From contig JAHLMN010000011.1 of NCBI GenBank assembly GCA_018920345.1, positions 1 through 51,644 of the forward strand: 51,644 nt of DNA, in the 5' to 3' direction. Positions 35,266 through 44,219 of this stretch are shown here, piece by piece. Source of the DNA: Candidatus Aenigmatarchaeota archaeon (GTDB lineage Archaea > Aenigmatarchaeota > Aenigmatarchaeia > CG10238-14). The notes under the pieces were generated by a model. The model saw nothing but the letters and a program-made list of their open reading frames with translations, was not told the DNA's origin and made no database searches. Numbering within the stretch: position 1 is the stretch's first letter; the number at the start of each line of letters is the position of its first letter. Both the position numbers and the translations under genes were made by a program.

Positions 35266-36408
35266 ATGCAAATTTTCTTTGAAAAAACAAAATCATTTAT
35301 AAATAATATAGAAATAGTTGAAAGGAAAGGTATAGGTCATCCTGATAGTGTTATAGATGGTATATGTGAAGCTGCTTCAAGAGAGTTATCTAAATTCTAT
35401 ATGGATGAAAAAGGTTTTATATTACATCATAATTTGGATAAAGGATTAATAGTAGGTGGTGTTGCACAACCTGTTTTTGGTGGTGGAAAAATTATACAAC
35501 CACCTGAAGTTATAGTCGCAGGAACTGCAAGCATAATAAAAAATATTGATGATATAAGAAAATTGCTTTATGATTCGACAATAGAATATATAGAAAAAAC
35601 AATAATTAATGCTGAAAAATTATCACCAGAAATAAAAATAAAAATTCATCCTGGGTCGACAGATTTAGTAACTCTTTATCAAAGTTTTAGTAATGGAGAC
35701 ATACCTTTAGCTAATGATACATCTTTTGGTGTAGGTTTTTATCCACTCACTAAATTGGAGAAAATGATTTTAGATGTTGAAAAATTTTTAAATGATAAAT
35801 CTTTTAAAAAGAAAAATAGATTTTTGGGAGAAGATATAAAAGTTATGGGAGTAAGAAATGATAGAGAAATAAATATTACTGTTGCAGCCGCATTTGTTTC
35901 TGAATTTGTACATAACAAAGAAGATTATTATGACAAAAAGATGAAAATAAAAGAAAAACTAGAGAAAAATTTTGATGTAAAAATTTCAATAAATACAGCG
36001 GATTCTGGAGAAAATATATATTTGACTGTAAGTGGTGTTTCATGGGAGAATGGAGATGATGGCCAAGTTGGAAGAGGAAATAGATGCAATGGTTTAATAA
36101 CACCATTTAGATTCACTTCTTTAGAAGCAGTTGCTGGAAAAAACCCTGTCTCTCATGTTGGAAAAATTTATAATCTTTTAGCAACAGAACTTTCAAAAGA
36201 AATATATGAAGAACTTAAAATTGAAAATGAAATAATTCTATTATCTCAAATAGGAAGGCCAATAGACGAGCCTTTTGTTGGAGTAAGATATGTATCAGAA
36301 AAGTCAAAAGAGAAAGAAATAAAAAACTTTTTGATAAATAATATTGAAAGATCAAGGTTTTCGGAATTAACAGAAAAAATATTAAAAGGTGAATTAAAAG
36401 TATTTTGA
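35266..36408 (+). CDS. mat: Archaeal-type S-adenosylmethionine synthetase
   Basis: A 380-residue archaeal methionine adenosyltransferase (COG1812 type, distinct from bacterial MetK), which makes SAM from methionine and ATP. Signatures are VERKGIGHPDSVIDGICE near the N-terminus, HHNLDKGLIVGG, the glycine-rich DDGQVGRGNRCNGLI and FRFTSLEAVAGKNPVSHVGK. SAM is the donor for the several methyltransferases and the radical SAM enzyme of this window. The short gene at 36418 follows on the same strand. Confidence 0.96.
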   Translation: MQIFFEKTKSFINNIEIVERKGIGHPDSVIDGICEAASRELSKFYMDEKGFILHHNLDKGLIVGGVAQPVFGGGKIIQPPEVIVAGTASIIKNIDDIRKLLYDSTIEYIEKTIINAEKLSPEIKIKIHPGSTDLVTLYQSFSNGDIPLANDTSFGVGFYPLTKLEKMILDVEKFLNDKSFKKKNRFLGEDIKVMGVRNDREINITVAAAFVSEFVHNKEDYYDKKMKIKEKLEKNFDVKISINTADSGENIYLTVSGVSWENGDDGQVGRGNRCNGLITPFRFTSLEAVAGKNPVSHVGKIYNLLATELSKEIYEELKIENEIILLSQIGRPIDEPFVGVRYVSEKSKEKEIKNFLINNIERSRFSELTEKILKGELKVF

Positions 36409-36417
36409 GTGAATATT

Positions 36418-36912
36418 ATGGATTTGATATTTCATGTTATTTTAGGTTTATTTTTATCAAAAATTTTTATCGGGCACTATAGCCTATTAGTTGTAATTTT
36501 TTCTATTCTTCCTGATATAATAGGTGCTTTGCCTTATGAAATAAATAAATTTTATTTAACTTTAAAATATAAAGGAAATAAGATAAAAAAATACATTTCA
36601 TATACAAAAAGAACTAAAGTATTTCATAATTATCAAAAAATTATTTATAAAAGTACTCACAATCTATTCGCTCTTTTATTGTTTTTATTTGTTGCAAAAA
36701 TTTTCTTTCCAGATATTTATATTGTTCTTTTTTTAGCATATTTTTTGCATTTATTTTTTGATTCTTATACACATGAAGGAGATTTTGCAATGCAACCATT
36801 TTACCCATTTAAACTAACAGTTAAAGGAAGAAGTTGGGCTTTAAATAAGAAAATTGTTTTGTTAAACTGGTCTTTACTTATTATTGGTATAGTTTATTTT
36901 AGTTTAAAGTGA
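36418..36912 (+). CDS. YdjM-like membrane-bound metal-dependent hydrolase
   Basis: A 164-residue membrane protein with about four helices. DLIFHVILGLFLSK, FSILPDIIGALPYE, STHNLFALLLF and LHLFFDSYTHEGDFAMQPFYP carry the His and Asp residues that mark the YdjM/DUF457 membrane-bound hydrolase family. I chose ATG 36418; a GTG at 36409, directly after the SAM synthetase stop, is an alternative. The physiological substrate is not known in the family. Confidence 0.75.
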   Translation: MDLIFHVILGLFLSKIFIGHYSLLVVIFSILPDIIGALPYEINKFYLTLKYKGNKIKKYISYTKRTKVFHNYQKIIYKSTHNLFALLLFLFVAKIFFPDIYIVLFLAYFLHLFFDSYTHEGDFAMQPFYPFKLTVKGRSWALNKKIVLLNWSLLIIGIVYFSLK

Positions 36913-36921
36913 ATACTATTG

Positions 36922-36931
36922 TTATTTAAAC
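36922..36931 (+). promoter_or_regulatory. TATA box of the NOP5-fibrillarin operon
   Basis: TTATTTAAAC is centred about 26 bp before the nop5 ATG at 36953, implying a leaderless transcript. Confidence 0.5.
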
Positions 36932-36952
36932 ATAATATACTTACTTTAAATA

Positions 36953-38008
36953 ATGAAATGCTATATATTGACTACACCAATAGGTATTTTTGCTTTAGAC
37001 GAAAACAAGAAAATAATAGATAAAATTATATTTGGAAAAAATCCTAAGAAAGTTGCTTCTATTTTGAATTCAAAAGAACTTACAGAGGAAGAATTAAATT
37101 TAATAAAAAGATTGAAGGATAAAGGGTTTGACAGATTTGTTTTAGGAAAAAAAATAAATAACTATGATTATGAAGAAAATAATATTGTAGAAAGAGATTT
37201 GAGAAAAAAAATAAGAAGTTTGGCAAAGGAATATTTTGATGATTTGAGTTTTAATGAATTTTTAACAGAAGTTGGTATAGAATTAACAAAAATTAGAATA
37301 AAAACGAATGTTAAGAAAGATAGAATAGTAATGGAAGTTATAGATGCTATTGATGAAATAGATAAATCACTAAATGTATACATAGCTAGATTAAGAGAAT
37401 GGTATGGTTTACATTTCCCTGAATTAGAGCAAAATGTTAGTAAACATGAAAAATTTGTAAAATTAATAGCAACTTATGGTTTAAGAAACAACATAAAAGA
37501 AAAAGATTTTCTAGATTTGGCAAGAGAAAGTATGGGAATAGAATTAAATGAAAAAGATGAAGAAATTTTAAAAGAGTATTCATCTTTGATATTAAGTTTG
37601 TATAAATTAAGAGAGAACATGGAAAAATATCTTGAAAATGTTTTAAAAGAATTTGCCCCAAATTTTTCTGCAATAGCAGGACCTTTATTGGCAGCAAGAT
37701 TAATTAATTTGGCAGGAGGGTTTGATAAATTAGCTAAAAAACCATCTTCAACAATACAGTTGCTAGGTGCTGAGAAGGCTTTATTCAGATATTTACACGG
37801 TCAAGGAAGATCACCAAAACATGGTGTTTTATTTACACACAACCTAATACAGCAAGCACCTCAAAGTAAAAGAGGAAAGGTTGCAAGAATAATTGCTTCA
37901 AAATTAAGTATAGCAATAAAAATGGATTATTATGGAAGTGAAGATAAATCAGAAGAATTGAAAAAGGAATTAAAAGAAAGAATTGATAAAATTTTGAGAG
38001 AGGGTTAA
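36953..38008 (+). CDS. nop5: NOP5/Nop56-58 C/D box sRNP core protein
   Basis: A 351-residue archaeal NOP5, the scaffold of the C/D box RNP that guides 2'-O-methylation of rRNA and tRNA. The N-terminal domain binds fibrillarin, the middle is a coiled coil (charged helices from about 110 to 235) and the Nop domain has AGPLLAARLINLAGGFDKL, PSSTIQLLGAEKALFRYL and SPKHGVLFTHNLIQQAP, then RGKVARIIASKLSIA. It precedes fibrillarin by 2 bp, the usual pair. Confidence 0.97.
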   Translation: MKCYILTTPIGIFALDENKKIIDKIIFGKNPKKVASILNSKELTEEELNLIKRLKDKGFDRFVLGKKINNYDYEENNIVERDLRKKIRSLAKEYFDDLSFNEFLTEVGIELTKIRIKTNVKKDRIVMEVIDAIDEIDKSLNVYIARLREWYGLHFPELEQNVSKHEKFVKLIATYGLRNNIKEKDFLDLARESMGIELNEKDEEILKEYSSLILSLYKLRENMEKYLENVLKEFAPNFSAIAGPLLAARLINLAGGFDKLAKKPSSTIQLLGAEKALFRYLHGQGRSPKHGVLFTHNLIQQAPQSKRGKVARIIASKLSIAIKMDYYGSEDKSEELKKELKERIDKILREG

Positions 38009-38010
38009 AA

Positions 38011-38682
38011 ATGAGTAAAAACAAAAATAGAAAACAGTTTGAAAACATTTTTTGGATCAAAGACAAGTTGGCTACACAAAATTTAATTCCAGGAAAAAAT
38101 GTTTATGGTGAAAGATTAATAAAAAAAGATAATGTAGAATTTAGATTGTGGAATCCAACAAGATCAAAACCAGCTGCAGCATTATATAAGGGTTTGAATA
38201 ATTTTCCAATAAATAAAAAAAGTAAAATATTATATTTGGGTATAGCTTCTGGTACCACATCTAGTCACTTTAGCGATATAATAGGTAGAGAAGGAATAAT
38301 TTATGGTATAGAAATATCTGAAAGAGTACTAAGAGAGATTTTGCCATTAGCTAAAGAAAGAAAAAATATAATGCCAATATTAGCAGACGCAAGAATGCCA
38401 GAAGAATATTCTTGGATAGAAGAAGTAGATATAGTTTATGCTGATGTTGCGATACCTGATATGTCTGAGGTTTTGATAAGAAATAGTAAATTTTTCTTGA
38501 AAGACAATGGTTATGCAATGATTGCAATAAAATCGAGAAGTATAGATGTTTCTAAAAAACCCCAACAGGTATATAAGGAGGAGAGGGATAAGCTTGAAAA
38601 ATATTTTAATGTTTTAGATTTTGTAATTCTAGACCCATTTGAGAAAGATCATGGTTTTTTTGTTTTAAAGAAAAAAAGTTAA
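38011..38682 (+). CDS. flpA: Fibrillarin, C/D box RNA 2'-O-methyltransferase
   Basis: A 223-residue archaeal fibrillarin. It catalyses guide-RNA-directed 2'-O-methylation. VEFRLWNPTRSKPAAALYKG, LYLGIASGTTSSHFSDIIG (SAM motif I), GIEISERVLREIL, NIMPILADARMPEEY, VDIVYADVA (catalytic Asp) and AMIAIKSRSID (catalytic Lys) are all present. It is co-transcribed with nop5. Confidence 0.97.
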   Translation: MSKNKNRKQFENIFWIKDKLATQNLIPGKNVYGERLIKKDNVEFRLWNPTRSKPAAALYKGLNNFPINKKSKILYLGIASGTTSSHFSDIIGREGIIYGIEISERVLREILPLAKERKNIMPILADARMPEEYSWIEEVDIVYADVAIPDMSEVLIRNSKFFLKDNGYAMIAIKSRSIDVSKKPQQVYKEERDKLEKYFNVLDFVILDPFEKDHGFFVLKKKS

Positions 38683-38753
38683 AAGGTTTTATACACCCAA
38701 AAATTAAATTACCCTTTTTAAAGGACAATTTTTGTCTTATTTTACCTCTGTCC

Positions 38754-38957
38754 TCAAACAGATAATTTTCCAACAATATCATGCTTTCCAAACCAACCAC
38801 CTCTATAGTATTCAGCAAACTCGCTCAATTTCTTTTGAGTTAATTGAACTTCTTCCAACAATATTGATTCATGACAAGATCTGCAAAAAGCCCTTCTATT
38901 TCCAAAAAAATCTAAGAATGTAACAACTCTTTGCGAATGGCATCTTGTACATTTCAT
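38754..38957 (-). CDS. 67-residue zinc-ribbon protein
   Basis: A short protein beginning MKCTRCHSQRVV with a second pair in FCRSCHESILLEE, a four-cysteine zinc ribbon, followed by SEFAEYYRGGWFGKHDIVG. I start it at ATG 38957 with GGTG six bases upstream; the GTG at 38966 lies inside that binding site. No family is recognised. It is transcribed alone on the minus strand. Confidence 0.72.
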   Translation of the reverse strand: MKCTRCHSQRVVTFLDFFGNRRAFCRSCHESILLEEVQLTQKKLSEFAEYYRGGWFGKHDIVGKLSV

Positions 38958-39058
38958 TTCTAACACCTTAACAAGAAATAGATTATATATTTACTTGGGT
39001 TGCTAAACTCTAGAGTTTTTGTGAAAAACGAAAAATCGAATTTTCCTACCTTTTTAAG

Positions 39059-40186
39059 TTAAATAGAGTCTAAAAATATCTTAAAGAAACTGTTTAATTG
39101 ATTTTTTTGCAAACTAACACCAACAGCAGACTTGTGACCACCCCCCTTAATAGAAGGCATCTTCTCTTTTATTTTATTCAATACTTCTACAAGATTCACG
39201 TTTCTTCTTGTCTGCTCCAATCTTATACTAATTTTTTTATTTTGTGACCCATACTCTCTTCCAACAACACAAATTATCCAATCAGGATATCTTTGTCTAA
39301 GCTTATCTGAAGCAAATGACGTTAATGAATTTATTTTGCTAAATTTTGCTTCATAAACAATAACTTTTTTTGCTTCATAAAATTTCCCATTTTTTAACAC
39401 ATCTTGTAAAATTTTATCAGTTTCTTTTTCAATATTTTCATAAAATTTTCTAAGAGTATAGGAATTTGTGGAAAGACCATTTATAAATTTTTGAGGATCA
39501 TCAAAACATTCTATCAAAGCTTGAACAGCAATTTTTGCACCTTCGTTTCTTTTAATCATTCTACCCGATCTTACCATATCCCATAATTCGCCAAATATGG
39601 ATTTCTCCACATTTTCTTGATTAATATTTTTTTCGTTAAAAAGAGTAGGATAGTCTTTTGAAACTTCTAAAAAAACATCTTTACAAATCTCAACTCTATG
39701 ATCTTCTGTTATACCTATAGCAGCAATCCAAGCTATTTTGTCATTTGGAAAAAACGATTTGTAGAGTTTGTAAATCATACATGATGTAGGCGGAACTTTG
39801 TCGTCAATATTTTCAAAAGATCTAGGATTTATATATATCATATTTTCTTTACTTTCTATATTTTGTACATGATGATCAAGTACAAAACCATTAAATATTC
39901 CTAGTTTTTTTGGCTCTATAGAAATATCTAAGGTAAAAACAAAATCAGGATTTACTGTTTTTAATTTGCTTAATAAGTTTCTTGAAAGATTATTCGGCCC
40001 TCTTATTGGAAATAGATCAGGAAATTGATTTGTTAACTTGAATAAAAGCATAGATAATAAAGCTGCAGATGTACAACCATCAGCATCGTCATGATGAATT
40101 ATGCAAACCTTATCTCCACTTTTAACATTTTGTATCTTATTTTTTAATAAAAAAACAAGGTCATCTATATTTTTCAGATCATTCAC
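39059..40186 (-). CDS. DHH/DHHA1 phosphoesterase, RecJ-like
   Basis: A 375-residue member of the DHH superfamily. The N-terminal domain has CIIHHDDADGCTSAALLSML (D-x-D metal site), FTLDISIEPKKL and the DHHVQN motif. The C-terminal DHHA1 domain ends with IKGGGHKSAVGVSL, the GGGH motif. Archaeal proteins of this type are RecJ-like 5'-exonucleases or oligoribonucleases, and some associate with the replisome. The start GTG 40186 overlaps the HD gene by 8 bp. Confidence 0.92.
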   Translation of the reverse strand: MNDLKNIDDLVFLLKNKIQNVKSGDKVCIIHHDDADGCTSAALLSMLLFKLTNQFPDLFPIRGPNNLSRNLLSKLKTVNPDFVFTLDISIEPKKLGIFNGFVLDHHVQNIESKENMIYINPRSFENIDDKVPPTSCMIYKLYKSFFPNDKIAWIAAIGITEDHRVEICKDVFLEVSKDYPTLFNEKNINQENVEKSIFGELWDMVRSGRMIKRNEGAKIAVQALIECFDDPQKFINGLSTNSYTLRKFYENIEKETDKILQDVLKNGKFYEAKKVIVYEAKFSKINSLTSFASDKLRQRYPDWIICVVGREYGSQNKKISIRLEQTRRNVNLVEVLNKIKEKMPSIKGGGHKSAVGVSLQKNQLNSFFKIFLDSI

Positions 40187-40793
40187 CCAATTTTTCAGAT
40201 TGTTTTTCTATCATTTCTTTTATTTTTTCATTGAACTTAGAATAAGCTATTGCATAGTATTCAACTATCGAAGCCAAAGAGTCTAATTCATGAAATATAA
40301 CAGCTTCAAATGATCTAGGCGGTGTAGTACCAGCTTCACCTGCGTGTGAAGCGACGATATGTATCACTTCTTCCGGAAAACCTCTAGCATAAAGCTCAGC
40401 TGTACCGAGAACTGTATGGTCCAAACTTATACCAGTTGGCTCCAATTCACCATTTTCATCCCTATTGTATTCAGCTGCCTTCATTATATCATGACATATG
40501 GATGCAGCTATTAACGAATCCATATCAAGTTTTATTCCATATCCCGCTTCCATTATTTTTGCTACTTGAATCACCATATGAGTTAATACAGTAGTGTGAT
40601 GGACTACATCTCTTTCTACTGGACCTAAACTAGAGCTACCAACAGAAAAATAGCTCCCCGCCTTTTTCAAATCCTCTCTTTTGTATTTTTCGAAATGAGG
40701 GTTTTTTAACTTTTTATCGTTTATGTAGTCTATCACTTTTTTTCTTAGTTCCTTGTTTTCGATTTTTTCTGCCAGTTTGATTAAAGCTTCCAT
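40179..40793 (-). CDS. HD-domain phosphohydrolase
   Basis: A 204-residue HD-superfamily protein. The metal-binding residues appear in VVHHTTVLTHMVIQVAK (H), ASICHDIMKAAEYN (HD) and GISLDHTVLGTAELYA, then IVASHAGEAGTTPPRSFEAV. Likely a nucleotide or phosphomonoester hydrolase; proteins of this type often act in nucleotide or RNA turnover. It is probably in one operon with the DHH protein, which follows with an overlap. Confidence 0.88.
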   Translation of the reverse strand: MEALIKLAEKIENKELRKKVIDYINDKKLKNPHFEKYKREDLKKAGSYFSVGSSSLGPVERDVVHHTTVLTHMVIQVAKIMEAGYGIKLDMDSLIAASICHDIMKAAEYNRDENGELEPTGISLDHTVLGTAELYARGFPEEVIHIVASHAGEAGTTPPRSFEAVIFHELDSLASIVEYYAIAYSKFNEKIKEMIEKQSEKLGE

Positions 40794-40848
40794 AATATTC
40801 TTTTAACCAATAGAAATTTAATAGTTTTAAAGTTTTTGAAAAAACTGT

Positions 40849-41118
40849 TTATACGGTTTCTGCAATTCTGTTTCTATATAAACTTATTTGTGAATATAAA
40901 TAAGCTTCAAGTACTCTTTCATATTCTTTTAACATTCTTTCAAAACCTGCCCATCTTTGTCTTGCACCATAAACTAAAAGGGAATATAAAGCTAAAGGAT
41001 AATTTGCAAATTCTTTTATTTTTTCCAAAACTTCCATATAACTTAGATTTTCCAAAAATCTCATAGGCTTCTCATTTTTTAAATTTGACATTTCACCTTC
41101 ATTAGGTTTGTAATTCAT
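40849..41118 (-). CDS. Hypothetical helical protein
   Basis: An 89-residue, mostly helical protein (FLENLSYMEVLEKIKEFA, LYSLLVYGARQRWAGFERML, YLYSQISLYRNRIAE) with no transmembrane segment or cysteine motif. The start is ATG 41118, because GGTGAT lies four bases upstream; a second ATG six bases earlier is inside that site. The family is unknown. It diverges from the AbrB-PhoU regulator with an 80-bp gap. Confidence 0.6.
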   Translation of the reverse strand: MNYKPNEGEMSNLKNEKPMRFLENLSYMEVLEKIKEFANYPLALYSLLVYGARQRWAGFERMLKEYERVLEAYLYSQISLYRNRIAETV

Positions 41119-41186
41119 TCGCATCACCTAACTACCTTTTGGTAAAAATTAAATTTATATATATCTAATATAAATTATATAAAAAA

Positions 41187-41192
41187 GGTGAT
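41187..41192 (+). promoter_or_regulatory. Ribosome-binding site (GGTGAT) before a non-ATG start
   Basis: GGTGAT lies five bases before ATA at 41198, the first codon of the frame that gives the AbrB-like N-terminus of the following gene. No ATG, GTG or TTG stands at the expected distance in that frame. Confidence 0.55.
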
Positions 41193-41197
41193 TTTAT

Positions 41198-42163
41198 ATA
41201 AAAAGAAAGGCAATAAAGTTTGGTCAAACATTCGTAGTTTCTTTGCCTTTAGCATGGTCTAGAAGATTTGATATAGATAAAAAAAGAGAAGTTGAAATAC
41301 AGGAATCAGAAGACGGCTCTTTACTAATAATACCAGGAGATATCAAGAAAACAGAAAAAGAATTTTTAATAAATATTGACAAGACAATGAATTCTGATAA
41401 GATATACTATAAAATTCTAAAGGCATACACATTAGGCTATTCAAAAATTATAGTTTCAGGAGAATTAACAGACGAGCAGCTAGATTTTCTTGATATGGTT
41501 CATAAAAGAATTGTTGGTTTAGAAGTTTCTGAGCAAAAACCCAATCAAATAATTTTTACTGATTTATTGAGAATAGAAGATGTTAATATAGATAAAATAA
41601 TCAACCAAATGTTTTCTTTCATAGGAATGATGGGGAAAGATATATTAGAATGGATAAAAAAAGATGAAGAACCTGGGGATAGAATACTCGATAAGAATTC
41701 TTTAATTGTGAGAAATCATAATTTGGCTTTTAAAGCATGCAATCTAGCACTAAAAGATTCTTTATATTTAGGTAAGTTGAATAAAACAACTAATGAAATA
41801 CTTGTAATATCAAGAATATTGAGACATCTAGATAACATAGGAATAAATTTGATTGTTTTTAGTTATTTGCTGAATAAGCAACAAACACCAGGTATGAAAA
41901 AATTCAATTATAAAGTTTATGAAAATAAAAAAAGAAAGTTGATGTATAAACTTTTGAAAGTTTGGCTAAAATTGTTTTATGAAACTAAAAAAGCTGTAAT
42001 TAAAAGAGATAGGGAAAAAATAACAGATTTGTATGTTAGAAGATTTGAAAATACATATAATAATTTCAAAAAATATGATGAATTTACTATCGCATTAAAA
42101 AATATTTTTGAGCAAATGATAAGAAATACACATTTGATATTGAGAGATGAAATAATGATTTGA
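41198..42163 (+). CDS. AbrB-PhoU-type transcriptional regulator
   Basis: A protein with an N-terminal SpoVT/AbrB DNA-binding fold and a helical C-terminal PhoU-like part. The AbrB region reads KRKAIKFGQTFVVSLPLAW, then RRFDIDKKREVEIQ, exactly the family's opening. This sequence begins upstream of the nearest TTG (41243), which would delete half of the fold, so translation probably starts at ATA 41198, five bases after GGTGAT (321 residues). Archaeal AbrB-PhoU proteins are thought to control phosphate uptake; the target here is unknown. It diverges from the helical protein gene. Confidence 0.75.
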   Translation: MKRKAIKFGQTFVVSLPLAWSRRFDIDKKREVEIQESEDGSLLIIPGDIKKTEKEFLINIDKTMNSDKIYYKILKAYTLGYSKIIVSGELTDEQLDFLDMVHKRIVGLEVSEQKPNQIIFTDLLRIEDVNIDKIINQMFSFIGMMGKDILEWIKKDEEPGDRILDKNSLIVRNHNLAFKACNLALKDSLYLGKLNKTTNEILVISRILRHLDNIGINLIVFSYLLNKQQTPGMKKFNYKVYENKKRKLMYKLLKVWLKLFYETKKAVIKRDREKITDLYVRRFENTYNNFKKYDEFTIALKNIFEQMIRNTHLILRDEIMI

Positions 42164-42314
42164 AGTTTTTATTGAAAATATTGTTTTAATTTTTACCGAT
42201 AAAATTACAGATAACAAATGAAATTTTACGAGGTTTATAATTTTTATAAAATAAAGAATGAAAATAAAAACAAAATTTAACATCTTTCTGTTAAAATATA
42301 TTTTTTAAAATTCA

Positions 42315-42503
42315 TTTATTTTTATAACAAAAATATTAATTGGTTCAGGAATTCAAGATTTTGAACTTAAATTAAGTTTTGCGCACTTATTTGGTGTAAA
42401 TGGCTTAGAGGTTTATTTAGAAGATGAACCATATGAACTTTTTCTATCTAGATATAGAATCATAATATCCAGATATTCACATATGTTAAAAAAACAAATA
42501 TAA
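42315..42503 (+). pseudogene. Possible remnant of a gene in a 516-bp gap
   Basis: The gap 42164-42679 has no long frame. Between 42315 and 42503 one frame is open for about 60 codons with protein-like composition (KILIGSGIQDFELKLSFAHL, VNGLEVYLEDEPYELFLSRY), unlike the poly-Lys/Phe frames of this AT-rich DNA, but it has no good start codon or ribosome-binding site. It could be a decayed gene, or a short real gene with an unusual start. The rest of the gap (42164-42314 and 42504-42640) is AT-rich and shows nothing I can name. Confidence 0.3.
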
Positions 42504-42646
42504 AAAACATCTGATACCAATTTTAGATATTTAACAATTTATAGGGGAAAATAATTTAAAAACAACTTAAACCGATAAAGCAAGAAAATTTCAGAATTAA
42601 TTATAAATTATCTTGAAAAAATAAATAAAAACCAATACCCAAAACA

Positions 42647-42654
42647 TTTAAATA
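42647..42654 (+). promoter_or_regulatory. TATA box of the Toprim-dnaG operon
   Basis: TTTAAATA is centred about 30 bp before the ATG at 42680, consistent with a leaderless transcript. Confidence 0.5.
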
Positions 42655-42679
42655 CTTACTAAAAATAATAGAGTTAGTA

Positions 42680-43093
42680 ATGTTCATCACTCACGATCAC
42701 GAAAAGCTTATATCAAAGTTACAAGGCTTTTCAATAATCGTCGAAGGTAAACGAGATAAAAAGGCTTTAGAAGCCTTTAACATTCACGATATAATACCTA
42801 TATCAGGTAAATCAATTGAAAAGTTCACCTTAGAAATACCTAATAATACAGAATATGTTGTATTGACTGATTTTGATCGTGAGGGTGAACTTAAAAAGCA
42901 GAGAATCTATCGATTCTTTGAAGCTGAAAAGATAAAGTACAACCATAGTTTGAGGGTTGAATTTAAAAAACTTTTCAAGGTGGTAAAAATAGAAGAATTA
43001 AATAAAAAAGGTGATGTTTATTATGGGAAAGATAGCTCAATCTACAACAAAATATTTAATAGAAGCAGATTTTATCGCAGAAGGTTTGGTTGA
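42680..43093 (+). CDS. Small Toprim-domain protein
   Basis: A 137-residue single Toprim domain. SIIVEGKRDKKALEAFN has the conserved Glu and EYVVLTDFDREGELKKQRI the DxD motif. Stand-alone archaeal Toprim proteins of this length resemble the RNase M5/OLD-like small Toprim group, with nuclease or primase-linked activity. Its 3' end overlaps dnaG by 71 bp, because its frame continues past the dnaG ATG; the last 23 residues (SSIYNKIFNRSRFYRRRFG and preceding) are encoded inside dnaG and are basic. The GGTGAT before dnaG also lies inside this gene. Confidence 0.85.
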   Translation: MFITHDHEKLISKLQGFSIIVEGKRDKKALEAFNIHDIIPISGKSIEKFTLEIPNNTEYVVLTDFDREGELKKQRIYRFFEAEKIKYNHSLRVEFKKLFKVVKIEELNKKGDVYYGKDSSIYNKIFNRSRFYRRRFG

Positions 43094-44219
43094 AAAACCT
43101 GATGTAATAGGTGCTGTTTTTGGCCAAACAGAAGGCTTGCTTGGTCAAGATTTAGATTTAAGAGAATTACAAAAATCTGGTAGAATAGGAAGAATAGATG
43201 TAGAGCTAAGGGAGAAAGATGGAAAAACAGAAGGAACAATCTACATACCTTCTAGTTTAGACAGCTCTGAAACAGCATTAATAGCCGCAGCAATAGAAAC
43301 TATAGAAAGAATTGGACCTTGTGAAGCAAAGATAACATTAAGAGATGTCAAAGACATAAGAGAAGTCAAAAGAGAGTATGTTGTTGATAGAGCCAAAGAA
43401 ATTTTACAAAAATTAATGAAGGAGCAACCAGATGCAGACGCATTAGCAGAGGCAATAAAAGGTTCTGTTAGAACATCTGAAATAATAGAACATAACGGTA
43501 TAGAATGTGGTCCAGATGCAGTCAATGCCGAAGAAGTTATTCTTGTAGAAGGCAGAGCAGATGTAATAAATTTATTAAAAGCAGGCATAAAAAATGTCGC
43601 AGCTATAGGGGGCACAGCAAGTACAAGAAAGTTAGAGGAATTTACAAGAAACAAAAAAGTCACAGCATTTTTGGATGGAGATAGAGGAGGAGATTTAGTG
43701 CTGAAGAAACTATCCAGATTTGTCAAAGTGGATTATGTAGCCAGAGCACCTGATGGAAAAGAAGTAGAAGAGTTAGCAGATAAAGAAATTTTTATTTGTT
43801 TAAAACAAAAATTGCCTTTTGTAGAAGCAATAAAGAAAAAATATTCTATCAAAAAACCAAGAAAACATGAAACTATGGAAGAGCATCAAGAGTATAAAGA
43901 AAACAAAGAATTTTTAACACCCGAAAGAAAACAAAAAATTATTGATATTTTAGATAAAATGGTTGGAACGAGAGCTGCATATGTATTTAATGAAAAAATG
44001 AAGATGGTCGATAAACTACCTTTAACACAATTCACAGCAGAAAACAAATCTCTAGAAAATGCAAAAATAGTTTTAATAGACGGCACAATAACAAAGGAAA
44101 TAGCAGAAGAAGCAAACAAGGCAGGAGTAGAGTACTTGATAGCATCATCAGCAGAAAAAAAATTTACCATGGAAAAGACAAAGATACTTACATCAGAAGA
44201 TTTAACTAATAATTTTTAG
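43023..44219 (+). CDS. dnaG: Archaeal DnaG primase-like protein
   Basis: A 398-residue archaeal DnaG. MGKIAQSTTKYLIEADFIAE opens it with the family's N-terminal domain, and the Toprim domain has EVILVEGRADVINLL and FLDGDRGGDLVLKKL. Archaeal DnaG is a component of the RNA-degrading exosome and has some primase activity. The start is ATG 43023, seven bases after GGTGAT; longer in-frame starts (43011) lie in that site. It converges on the OB-fold gene with an 18-bp overlap. Confidence 0.95.
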   Translation: MGKIAQSTTKYLIEADFIAEGLVEKPDVIGAVFGQTEGLLGQDLDLRELQKSGRIGRIDVELREKDGKTEGTIYIPSSLDSSETALIAAAIETIERIGPCEAKITLRDVKDIREVKREYVVDRAKEILQKLMKEQPDADALAEAIKGSVRTSEIIEHNGIECGPDAVNAEEVILVEGRADVINLLKAGIKNVAAIGGTASTRKLEEFTRNKKVTAFLDGDRGGDLVLKKLSRFVKVDYVARAPDGKEVEELADKEIFICLKQKLPFVEAIKKKYSIKKPRKHETMEEHQEYKENKEFLTPERKQKIIDILDKMVGTRAAYVFNEKMKMVDKLPLTQFTAENKSLENAKIVLIDGTITKEIAEEANKAGVEYLIASSAEKKFTMEKTKILTSEDLTNNF

